Shown: in pieces, positions 45,808 through 56,300 of the stretch | Position numbering within the stretch: position 1 is the stretch's first letter | How the letters are laid out: every line of letters begins with the position of its first letter | Source: Henckelia pumila | Taxonomy: Eukaryota > Streptophyta > Magnoliopsida > Lamiales > Gesneriaceae | DNA: 64,000 nt | Direction of reading: 5' to 3' | Assembly (NCBI RefSeq): GCF_033568475.1 | Contig: NC_133122.1 | Location: forward strand, 144,784,861 to 144,848,860 | The notes under the pieces: generated by a model | Database searches by the model: none | What the model saw: the letters and a program-made list of their open reading frames with translations, nothing else | What the model was told of the DNA's origin: nothing | Position numbers and translations under genes: made by a program

Positions 45808-47124
45808 GAAAACTACAGTGAACCTTCAGGCAGTCATCGTTCTGAACCTTGTGTAATATATCTTAGTCGTTCTGAATATATATATATAAATCGAGTCGTG
45901 TCTACTCTGTACTTTGAAGTTGCACCATGAAGTTTAGTAAAAACTTTTAAGTATTCGAATCTATTATGGTTCTATGCACCTCAAGTGAACCTTGAGGTGG
46001 TACTCCTTACCTTCCACTTGTTTGCATTTTCTTCTGTTTGATATAATTGATTGGAGCGAAGCATTTAATTTAAAGCCCTAATTGATATATTTTCTGGGTA
46101 AAAAATTATATCTTGAGAAATATTATATATTAAATTTAATTTTTGTTCTTGATTTGTGAGGCCGATGATTCTCATGTTCACCCCTGATACTTGTCTGTCC
46201 CTTCCATGATATCATTATGGTGGGACATGACATTTTAAGTTTTAAGGCTTCTTATATAGGGAAATTATTTTACAATTTAAAAATTTTGAGCCTGATGAGC
46301 CAATCTTTAATTTTTAAATGGACTTTTAAATATATAAATTTAAGTCGTTATTCTTATTAAATTTTTTGAGCTTGGTTAAATTTAAAAGAAGATTATGTAG
46401 TTGTGAAGAAAATGAGGACCGTCCGACAGATGGTTTGTAAAAAAAATTTGAACACCATACACGATTGACTTGGTGCTGCCCGTCGTTGTGTTTTTGTCAT
46501 AGCTGTGCTATAGTAAAAAACGAATCTTCTTGATGTAAAAAATAAATTAAAAGTCCAACTCACAAGTAATAAATACAATAAACAGTACAAAAATATGTAC
46601 ATTAGAAACAATATATTACATCAAGAACAAATCAATAAATATTTGAAATAATTATATGAATACAACTCGTATAGTTGTTTTAGAGGTATAAATATTTTAT
46701 CAAAATTCATATAGTTTTCTGGATCAGTTTTTTGTCAATAATATAATACAACTAGCTCATTAAGTTTATCATGTGCCTTTATTGATCGAAGACAATTTTT
46801 GACTAACTACAATTTTGATAAACCTCTTTGTGCTGATGCAACTGTTATTTGTATTGTTAACAAAATCTCATAAACAATATAAGTATGGGGAAATAAATCA
46901 TTCAATTTTGTCAAATATTATATCATATCAATTGCTCTTTTAATTGTTAAATATTATTTAACGATAATAAACTCCGAACACAAACTTATCACCATTAATA
47001 TATGAATGTCCATCGTTCCAAAAAAAAATATTGAAACTCTATAAAAGACTTCATCAAGCCAATTAAAGGTTCATTTATTTAAATTGGAAACAATATCTTA
47101 TGAGAATTATTCAGTCTAGTCTGA
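45808..47124. other. 3' flank of the RING-CH gene and AT-rich spacer
   Basis: The first 100-150 nt are probably 3' untranslated. The rest shows no gene. Confidence 0.5.
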
Positions 47125-48519
47125 ATGATGGATCAGTATATTTTGATGTTTATTCTAACCTTTTCTTTATCCTTATATGATATAAATATTCTTGATGTTT
47201 TAACATTAATGTTAAAATTCATTGTTATAATTATACCTGATGTTAAAATTTATGGTTATAGTTATACTCCTGGAGCAGAAATTATATATATTTATTATAG
47301 AATTTACTCTAAACCTTTATTTACTTTAAATTCTATGTGTAAAAGAGTAGATAAAGACTTAAATGAAACCATTCTTATAGAAACAAATTTTAGTAGATCT
47401 AAAATTACTATCGTAGATCTATAAAATTGGATTATTGGACAAGTTGTTCCTCAAAATCATATTGTAAATAATAATTTACACAATATAATTCAAAATAATG
47501 AAGAGTCTATAAAAATACCGTTCATAATGAGCAAAGAAGATTATTGCTATCCTCTTCTAGATCGCTTTCCAGAACCAGATCTATGTATTCTCATATTTCG
47601 CCTCTAGATTATATGGTTGATATACCTCAATCTTCTAGAGCTTCTACTTCTCAAATTAAAAAAAAAAAGACAATAGGTCCCAGTCTTCCAGAGAATAAAT
47701 TGTTGATGAATTGATCATAAACAAAAATAACATTGTTCATGAAAATCATTATGTTCAAAATATTAGAGAAACTGATACGACATCAGAAATGAATTTCATA
47801 TGATTTTTATGGATAATACATAAAAAATTATTTTTTCTAAAGGATATTTTGCTAGACAAAAGATTAATAATGAATTTTATACTCCTAAATGAAATCTTTT
47901 TATAAATTGGTATTTTTAGAGTTTTTTCAGAAACAGAGTTTGATTATATCAGAAGTGAGTTCTATAAATTTTGTGAAGAATATAACAATTTAATTCCTTT
48001 TGTTCCCAGGTTTATTAAAACCTTTGTTATTGATTATATCAATATTATTGAGCGAACCTATAAACTTTCTTCAGGTTCAATACAAAAATCTTTATATCCC
48101 CTCAACAATATTTTCAAATTGAATAGAATAATAAAATTTAAATTTTACTATTTTTTCAAAACTTTTTGATAATGATGTTTTACAAGTAACTGCCACATAT
48201 TAATCAATTTTTTGAGAACCAGAATTATACAAATCTTTATTTAACTATTTTGGGAGAAGAAATTACTTTTTTACATAATAGAATTGAAGCTATTATATAT
48301 GCTATAAATCAGATAAAACAAGATGTTCGTATAAAATTAAAAGAAGAAGCATATATCATTTCTATAGCTTCTTCTTCTATTCAACCACCACCTGAAATAA
48401 GAGATTTTAAATTAAAATCTTCTATGTCTAAGTTAAAACAATTTATAAAAAATAAATTTAAAAATGTTAACGTCTCTACTTTCTTTTCTTATGTCCGTAT
48501 TTCTATGAAATTGGTGTAA
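47125..48519 (+). pseudogene. decayed polyprotein-like remnant, possibly endogenous pararetrovirus or retroelement ORF1
   Basis: Successive + strand open pieces in different frames look like one decayed protein. 47125-47424 contains a phrase like VDKDLNETILIETNFSRSKI. About 47520-47700 is Ser/Arg-rich. About 47920-48120 reads through FYKFCEEYNNLIPFVPRFIK. 48250-48519 reads LHNRIEAIIYAINQIKQDV. The order and phrases recall the region of plant caulimovirid-like or retroelement polyproteins before protease-RT (movement-protein-like, then a helical segment). At least four frameshifts or stops break it, and no RT is found nearby. The assignment is by memory of family style, not by a motif, so it is uncertain. 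Confidence 0.35.
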
Positions 48520-48924
48520 TTCTTTTATTTTGAAATTTTATCTGAATTCTTTGTAATTTCTTGAGAGGTCATGGTCTAGTCCTCTTCTTTTGTATTTTTT
48601 TTTTCTTGGAATAAACGGGTAGAGGTCGGCCTAACCCCACGTCACAACAGGCGGCTTTCTTAAAAAAAACACGATTATAGGCAAATTGAATATTAATATA
48701 GCTAATTGACCTAAAAGTGTGTTGTTTTTCGAAATGATCTTCCGTATATCTATCTATATATCTATACTCCATGACTACGTTTGGTTGATAGTATAATGAC
48801 AATTAATAATATTATTTATCCACCTACTATCTTAGGTTTGGTTGGAAGATAGAAAATCTCATTTATCTTTGAGCTCGGTAAAATCTACAAAATTCACTGT
48901 TAAACACGTCAGACATATTCTTGT
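48520..48924. other. non-coding spacer
   Basis: No recognised feature. Confidence 0.45.
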
Positions 48925-49850
48925 GGGAAAAATTCCGGTTCAGTTCTAAATGTTTGGACACATTTCCGGTTCAGTCCTAAATGTTTGGACGTTCCCGGTT
49001 TGGTCCTAAGTGTTTCTCAAAAGTTCCCGGTTCAGTCCTAAATGTTTATACGTTCCCGGTTTGGTCCTAAATGTTTCCCAAAAGTTCCCGGTTCAGTCCT
49101 AAATATTTTTACATTGCCGATTTCGTGCCAAATATTTCTCAAAAGTTCCCGGTTTGATCCTTCCATCTACTCGTGTGTTAAAACTAACACCGCGTAGTAT
49201 TATATCATTTATGATTGAGTTTTATATTATTTATTATATATTTAATATTAAAAAAGTTGTAAATAAAACACAAATTTATTAGAGCTTTTATCCAAATTTA
49301 AATCAATTTTACACAATTTTCAAAATGAAAATATTAAATTCATGATGCTACAAAATAAAAACTTAAATAAAATAAACGAAACTTGAGGAATTAAAATTTA
49401 ATGATGTTATTTCACATTTCTATTAATTTTGTTATATTTTCATTCACGATGCTTGCACATTTAAGAAAAAATCTGGAGGTTGGAAAAAGATATATATCTT
49501 TTTAAAACTGTTTTTATAATTTAAAAAATTAGTATTTGAAAAAAATATACTATTAAATAAAACTTAATTTCATATCACTACTTCAACAGTGGTCAAATAA
49601 TTCATTATATTTTCTCAATTGTTAACCATAAGTATTATTCTCTTGAAAAATTTGTTGAAAATTTTAAATATTTTGTGAAATAAGTAATACTAGTTATTTG
49701 ATAAAACATTTGTTTATTTGTTTGTGCTTGATAATTTTTTTAACTATAATATTGCATGGTTCAATTATTTTTTTATTTTATAATTTTATTTTGCATAATT
49801 TATATTATATTTTCATTTGAAAGAAATTCTTGTTCATTTATTATTATTAC

Positions 49851-49906
<56 letters not shown>

Positions 49907-50210
49907 GCTTCTATTTTATTTAACTTTGTCTTTTGTTTGTAAGTTTTTTTTTATCACACTTTGTTTGTAGATAGAAGGACCAAATCGATAACTTTTGGAA
50001 AATATTTAGGACGAAATCTGGAACCTAAAACATTTAAGACTGAACTGAAATTTTTTTAAAACATTTGGGACCAAACCGGGAACATAAAAACATTTAGGAC
50101 TGAATCGAGAATTTTTGGAAAATATTTGGGACCAAACCGGAAACGTTTAAACATTTATGACTGAACCGAGAATGTGTCCAAACATTTAGGTCTGAACCGG
50201 GATTTTCCCC
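48925..50210. mobile_element. Mutator-like TIR element with repeat-built arms
   Basis: Arms of about 240-265 bp (48925-49190 and 49968-50210) are inverted copies. Each is made of about four units like GTTCAGTCCTAAATGTTTGG then ACGTTCCCGGTTTGGTCC. The termini are GGGAAAAATTCCGG and CCGGGATTTTCCCC. The flanks TATTCTTGT and TATTCCTGG agree at seven of nine positions, as expected of a 9-bp Mutator-type duplication. The interior is AT-rich with an ATT microsatellite and no ORF. It is related to the split element at 15484-26899. Confidence 0.75.
49838..49906. repeat. (ATT)n microsatellite
   Basis: About 22 ATT units with one or two interruptions at the left. Confidence 0.95.
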
Positions 50211-50541
50211 TATTCCTGGCACATCGACTGATTGTAATCGCTTTCTCTACAGTAATAATGATAGTATATGAAAGTTTACGTTTATACCCTTGTAAACCTA
50301 ACAAATTCACTTTACAAGCCAATTTTTCCCAACAAGCAAACTTTTCTTCAGAAAGATGAAGTGGACGACCATGGCGAGAAATATATATATTTTTATTTTG
50401 GTATTTTTCACCATATCAAAACAATTTTTTTTGTTCTTCTCAGTGCAGGAGACACATCGGAAGTCTTAGGCATCATCGTTAAAGAGAAGCATCGACAACG
50501 TTCTAAAGTCCTCGTTTTAAAACACCCAAATTTAGTAATAA

Positions 50542-50576
50542 CTAGCAACCGATGTACACGGTTTGCGTGTATGTAA
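50542..50576 (-). mobile_element. Helitron 3' terminus on the minus strand
   Basis: Read on the minus strand: hairpin TACACG-CAAAC-CGTGTA, then CATCGGTTG, then CTAG|T. This matches the architecture of the Helitron ends at 4936 and 10310. No matching 5' end was found to the right before 53350, so the element is truncated or its start has diverged. Confidence 0.5.
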
Positions 50577-50847
50577 TTAATGTCTAGTTGAGATTATAAT
50601 AAACAAGAAATTTTAATAATTTGCAAATAATATGTTGATATTAAAAAAAATACAGTGAAATTAATTGAAATGGATCCTTAATTTTAGCATGACATAGATG
50701 GTGGGTTGTTTTTTATGGTGAGAAATACAACCTGCATTTTTTTACCGTTTTGTCCAATAATCTATATGAAATATAATGTATGTTTGAGGGTTGAAATTGT
50801 AAATTTGCATTGGTGACATCAAACATACCAAAATAGTTTCTAAATAG

Positions 50848-51681
50848 TAGGGTGAAATAGGGTCGGGACCCGTCCCGTAAACCCCCTACCCAATTCCCAT
50901 CCCGAAAAGCAACGAAATTTTTTTTTTCTCCCGATCCCGTACCCGAAACATTTCGGGACCCGACTATTCGAGATCCCGAATGCTCGGGATCCCGTCGAGC
51001 GATTTTTTTTTTCATGTTCAAGATTTCATTCAAAAAATAAAAAAAATGTGATAATTTTATTAAATATACTATTTAGAAACTTATATTTATAAATAAAAAT
51101 AAATATACAACTTAAAACATATAATATTAAAATATTCCGGATAATGTTTCAAAATTTTGTTAAGAGAAAAAATGTATCGGATAATTATTAATAAAATGTT
51201 CGGATACAATTACTAAATAAATTTTGTTAAATAGATTGTCAAATTAATCTCTTGAGTCTTGTTCTACATATTTGTTCTAATTATATAATTATAAATATGA
51301 AATAATTAAATTATTAATTTAATTTTTTTTAAAATACACAAAAATAAAATTGCATTTCGTGATTTTACAATTTGATCGTCCCAACAATAAAAATTATGCG
51401 AATTAAGTCCACAATTAAGTGTTATATGAGTTGAAACCTAATAATATTTAGCTTATTATATTAATAAAATTATTAATAAAATATATTATTATATTATTTC
51501 GGGACGGGTCGAAAATCCCGTCGGAATAATGTTTTATTCCCGATCCTGCTCCCGATATTAATCGGGATGAAAAAAATCCCGAAAGTTTGGGTCAGGAAAA
51601 TTTTGGATTGGGATTTTTTCGGGACGTGAATGAGATGAGATTCGGGAAGGGTCGGGATTTCGAAAATTTTTACCACCCCTA
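50848..51681. mobile_element. 834-bp hAT-like non-autonomous element
   Basis: The ends TAGGGTGAAATAGGGTCGGG and (complement) TAGGGGTGGTAAAAATTTTC lead into arms rich in TCGGGA/TCCCGA. The 8-bp duplication CTAAATAG flanks at 50840-50847 and 51682-51689. ORFs inside are translations of the repeats. Confidence 0.88.
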
Positions 51682-51951
51682 CTAAATAGGTCTCAACCTT
51701 TATATAATAATAATATAGTATAAATAGTATAGAAGTATAGATACTAACTCAATCACAAATAAAATAAGAATCGCAAATCGCAAAATGTCAAAAAAATATA
51801 TAAACAAGCATCGCAAAAGCCAAATCTTAAGGATAAGAAATTTATATTTTATTCCAAGGGCAATTCATATGTTTCAAGCAATTAACAAATTTAATCCATA
51901 AACAATCAACTATACAAAAAATTGTATACATTATACGTCATATTTTAGGGG

Positions 51952-52115
51952 TTAGTCTATGCTACACCGGGAGTGTTTCTCTCCCTATTTCAATACTATT
52001 AGATCACGTGAGACCCATATATTTTTATTGAAATTGACATATGTCTTGATGATCCAATGATTGATATTTGACCACATCATGGGGAGAGAAGTACTCCAGG
52101 TGTAACATAGAATAA
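51952..52115. mobile_element. foldback MITE
   Basis: Inverted arms of about 35 bp (TTAGTCTATGCTACACCGGG / complement of CCAGGTGTAACATAGAATAA) share sequence with the element at 52507-52655, so they are one family. No clean target duplication is adjacent. The word CATATTTTAG occurs close outside both ends. Confidence 0.7.
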
Positions 52116-52257
52116 TCCCATATTTTAGTCCTATACACCAAACACGATACAAATAATCACACAAAATTAGGTGTCCTTATTTAAAATACTTGTCACTCAT
52201 ATTACACATCACTCATTTATCTTATTTATGTATCAAAGATAAATAAATAAATAAATA

Positions 52258-52301
<44 letters not shown>
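52258..52301. repeat. (ATT)n microsatellite followed by a Helitron-like 5' end
   Basis: About 14 ATT units. The following A|TCTCTTACTATTTAATAAAG strongly resembles the 5' termini at 4429 and 5630, but no + strand 3' terminus was found downstream. Confidence 0.8.
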
Positions 52302-52302
<1 letters not shown>

Positions 52303-52506
52303 CTCTTACTATTTAATAAAGCAAAGGAGGTCATAGAAACTATATTTCGTATTTTTGTATGATTTGACTAATATATCCTTCGTCTCAATAATTAAAAAAA
52401 AAACTTATTTGGATTATTGTGTAAATTTGAAGACCTCTCAACCTCCAATACACACGTTCTCTCTCCTCAACTTCTCAACCAAATTATCCCTCACTCTCTG
52501 TACGAG

Positions 52507-52655
52507 GTGAGACTATGCTCTACCAGGTGTGCTATAACACCAGATAGAGCTAAGCCCTTGGATCATGGTAGGACCCACATGAAAACATGTGGGCCCTATT
52601 GATCCAAGGGCTATGCTGCACCTGGAGAAGAACTCCAGGTGCAGCATAGTCTCAC
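52507..52655. mobile_element. foldback MITE with strong hairpin
   Basis: GTGAGACTATGCT at the left end and AGCATAGTCTCAC at the right are perfect inverses. The inner parts (TAAGCCCTTGGATCAT / TTGATCCAAGGGCTA and CCCACATG / CATGTGGG) also pair. 149 bp, no ORF. Confidence 0.85.
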
Positions 52656-52770
52656 CCCTCTCTACGTGCATTTCATCACTCCTTCTCAACTTCTCAACCA
52701 AATTATCCCTCACTTCTTGTATGTGCATTTCATTATATTATCCGTTCAGTACATAGAATTATTAATGATA

Positions 52771-52800
52771 CTAGTCGCATCTGCACATACTTTACATGTG
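52771..52800 (-). mobile_element. possible second minus-strand Helitron 3' terminus
   Basis: Read on the minus strand: hairpin CACAT-GTAAAGT-ATGTG, CAGATGCGA, then CTAG|T. The stem is only 5 bp and AT-containing, and no 5' end was found. Confidence 0.35.
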
Positions 52801-53236
52801 TAATTAAAATATGAATATTATTTATTGTATACATATGCTATATGTTGTTTCAAATAAAATGAAGTTTAAAAGTTTATACCTTATCTCTGATTATAATATC
52901 TTATCCATTTTTAAAATTGTTAAAATATTATTTTATATTTTTCTAAAATCTTGAATGTTTAATAGATCTTATCATTTTGAAATAAACATAAAAAAAACTT
53001 TATATAAATGCACGCATATAAATTTTTTAATATTAGATTTATCATGTCATTATGAAATTAACACGAAAATTAATTTTTACAAATATATATGTGGGTGGGA
53101 AAGGATATTAGTATTGAAATTCAAAAGAGACGATTATTAAAAAAAATGGGTATTTGAAAATTTTAATCCTAACTTAAAAGGCCAATTGAATAAAAGAATC
53201 GAAGTAGACGTCTCACACAAACATGAGATTTCCAAA
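52801..53236. other. AT-rich spacer upstream of the hydrolase gene
   Basis: No gene seen. Confidence 0.45.
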
Positions 53237-53245
53237 TATATAAAA
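53237..53245 (+). promoter_or_regulatory. candidate TATA box of the hydrolase gene
   Basis: TATATAAAA lies 105 nt before the first ATG at 53350. That is a reasonable distance for a short leader. The AT-rich background weakens the call. Confidence 0.4.
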
Positions 53246-53349
53246 CCTAATAATTAAATTATTGATAGTTAGTTAAATGCAAGTTTACTCAAACTCAAAT
53301 GTTTCCAAATTCAAACGTTTTCACAGCGAATAAATAATAAAACTCAAAC

Positions 53350-56300
53350 ATGGGCAGTTTGCTACGATTACTGACGCAACCGTCCCCCACTTATCTATTT
53401 TTCCCCACGAAACTCTACACTTTCTCCCCGATTTACTTGCCAACCGCCCGGAGATTGACGATCATGGCTTCCACCTCCGCCGATGAGTTCGTCAGAGGAA
53501 CAATTCTGCCAAATGGCGTCGCTTTAATCACTCTTGATCGCCCCAAGGCACTGAATGCGATGAACCTAGGTTCCGGCTTCATCATGATCTTTTCTTTAAT
53601 GAGTATTTCTAATTTGCTTAATTAAAGTGGAATTTAGAGGATAAAAAAAGCCGTGTTCCTTGTTTACGTTAAAAAGAATTTAGTGTTCAATAAAGGGATT
53701 TTTGCCTTTTCGCTTACCTCTGCTAAATTCATATCCTGTAAGTGCCATTAAAGATTCATCATTTCTCATTCATAATGTGGAAATTTTCATACCCTTAAAT
53801 GGGTTTGTAGTTCTCAATATGCTTGTGAATCTGCCATTTAGTTGTTTTTAATTTAATTTTAATTATTGTTTGATTGGAATTTACTGTAGATATGGATGTC
53901 AAATATAAGAGCTTTCTGGACAAGTGGGAAACTGATCCTCAAGTTAAATGTGTCTTGGTTGAAAGTAGCTTGCCTCGTGCCTTCTCTGCAGGTTATAAGA
54001 TGTTCACTATCTTCCCTGTTTGTTTGGATGTGATCTATTCCCACTTGAACCTGATTAATTTATCCAATTAGCTTTGTTGTGTTGCTTCAAGTGTCTATGT
54101 TAGTTTATTTTTCCAATCATTTTCTACAGTAGTTTTATTTTGGCTATGTGATGATTTTCATTGGGGGTCGTGTTATTAGTTTTCCTTTTTGCAAGTTTTT
54201 GCAAATTTTTTGAGGGTAATCCATCATGGTTACTGCAGGAATGGATATTAAAGGTGTTGTTGCTGAAATTCAAAAGGACAAAAACACTCCTCTTGTGCAG
54301 AAGGTTTTTTGATTGTTGTGACATATATCCATCGGACCTGTTGAATGTTTTTTGTGATTGTCGCATGATTGTTGAAGTGCATTGCAATGTGAAATTTACT
54401 GTGCCTTTACATCTGTTGTTTATTCTGCTATGAATTCGTTCCATGATCGATGAGCAAGTTTTTGACAAAAATTAATTGTGGAAACTCGGTGTTGAATGCT
54501 AAGACTTTAGTGAACTACTTCATTTGCAGGTGGTGATGTGAAGCTGATCACAACAAAAAATCAACTGTCTGATATGATTGAGGTCTTTTAGTGTTATTAA
54601 GCAAATAATTTGATTAAGAACCATATGGACCTTTTCAGATCTGGGACAAGTCTATTTGATTTTTGAATCTGCTTGTTTGTATAATTGGTAATGAATGCAG
54701 CTAAGTAGCTTATCGACTAGGCTACTGCGCTTTATCGACCCTAAATTCCCAATCAATGAAATGATTTCAGCCTTTTGTGAAATAAATCTATTGCTTCATT
54801 GGGACTTTTCTGCTTTGTGTGACATAACTACCTTTCTCAGGATGCATGTGATATAAGTGATCCTCTTATTTCTTTGCGATTTTTTCATGCAGAAATTATT
54901 TTTCTCATCATTGTAAGTAATTCTTAGGTGTTCACCGCTGAATATTCCCTAATATGCAAAATTTTTGAGTACAAAAAGCCTTATATTTGCTTCATGGATG
55001 GCATAACAATGGGATTTGGCATTGGACTATCCGGTCATGGTCGTTACAGGCTCATTACTGAGGTAACCGATCTTCTACTCCAGTTTAGTTTCAGAGATAT
55101 ATCTTAGTGGGGAATTACATTTAATTTCTGGAAATAATTTCTAAATGTTGTTCCAGAAAACTGTTCTTGCTATGCCAGAGAATGGCATTGGATTATTTCC
55201 AGATGTTGGTTTTGCATATATAGCTGGAAAAAGTCCAGGGGAAGGAGCAGTAGGTGAGCCCTTTGTTGTTGAATTTGTTCATATCTTGGTTGCTTATTCA
55301 TATACTGTTCTAGTGTTCTTGTCCATATGCAGTACTATACTAAGAAAATTTTTACAGATGGCATTGAACTTGGCAAGTTTGATTTAAATTCCTTGAAAGT
55401 ATGCTATGCCTTTTCTTCAACTCGGTCTTTGGTCCAATGACATTTCAGAAATTCTTGTATTTTTCGACAACTATTGTGCCATGCAAAATAAACTATGCAA
55501 AATTGAGTATAAACAAATACATTAGACACAGTTTGGTTCATGGATTGCATGATGATGGATTAATAATATAAGAATTTTAAATCAATATACTTGGATTAGA
55601 CAATGGTGCATGACACTAATCCTTGGAAGAACTTGAGTCAAGCATTGGACAAAGCAAGGATAATTAATCAATCAATGTCTTATCCTTCACACCAAACAAT
55701 TTAAAAATATTTTCTTGAAAATAATTATTAAAATGAGCACTCTATTAATTAAATAATGTTAAGTAAATAATTCAAAATGTGAGTTAATTATTTATTTTCA
55801 ATATTGAGTGTTATTTTTAATTGTAGCAATGAGTATTGTTTATACATTTGGGGTATACATGAGGTAATATTGAGTTGTGCATTTTGTAATTAGTCAATAA
55901 TTAATTAATTAATTAATAGATAGATAACGTAATTACGTACTTATGTAACGTATAGTATGTTTTTTTAGCATTGTAAATTCCTTAATAAGAATACTATATA
56001 TGTTAATGACCATTCACACACACACAACTTTGCTATGGCACAGGTTATATCCTATGCTATAGCATAGATTATGATATATGTTACATTACTTTGTACTTTT
56101 ATGATACCAAGTGTTTTGAATGATAGAGTGTGTTATCTATCTTCCCATATTGTCTGGTAATAATATTCTATGTAGCATGGACATGGCAAACAATTTTTTT
56201 TAAGTGCCGGAAATGACAAAAACCGTGCCGTTGACTTTTTAAGGTTTGATCAGTCGGACACGGCTCGGACACGTTTGGGCTGAATTGCAAAAAGTTAAAA

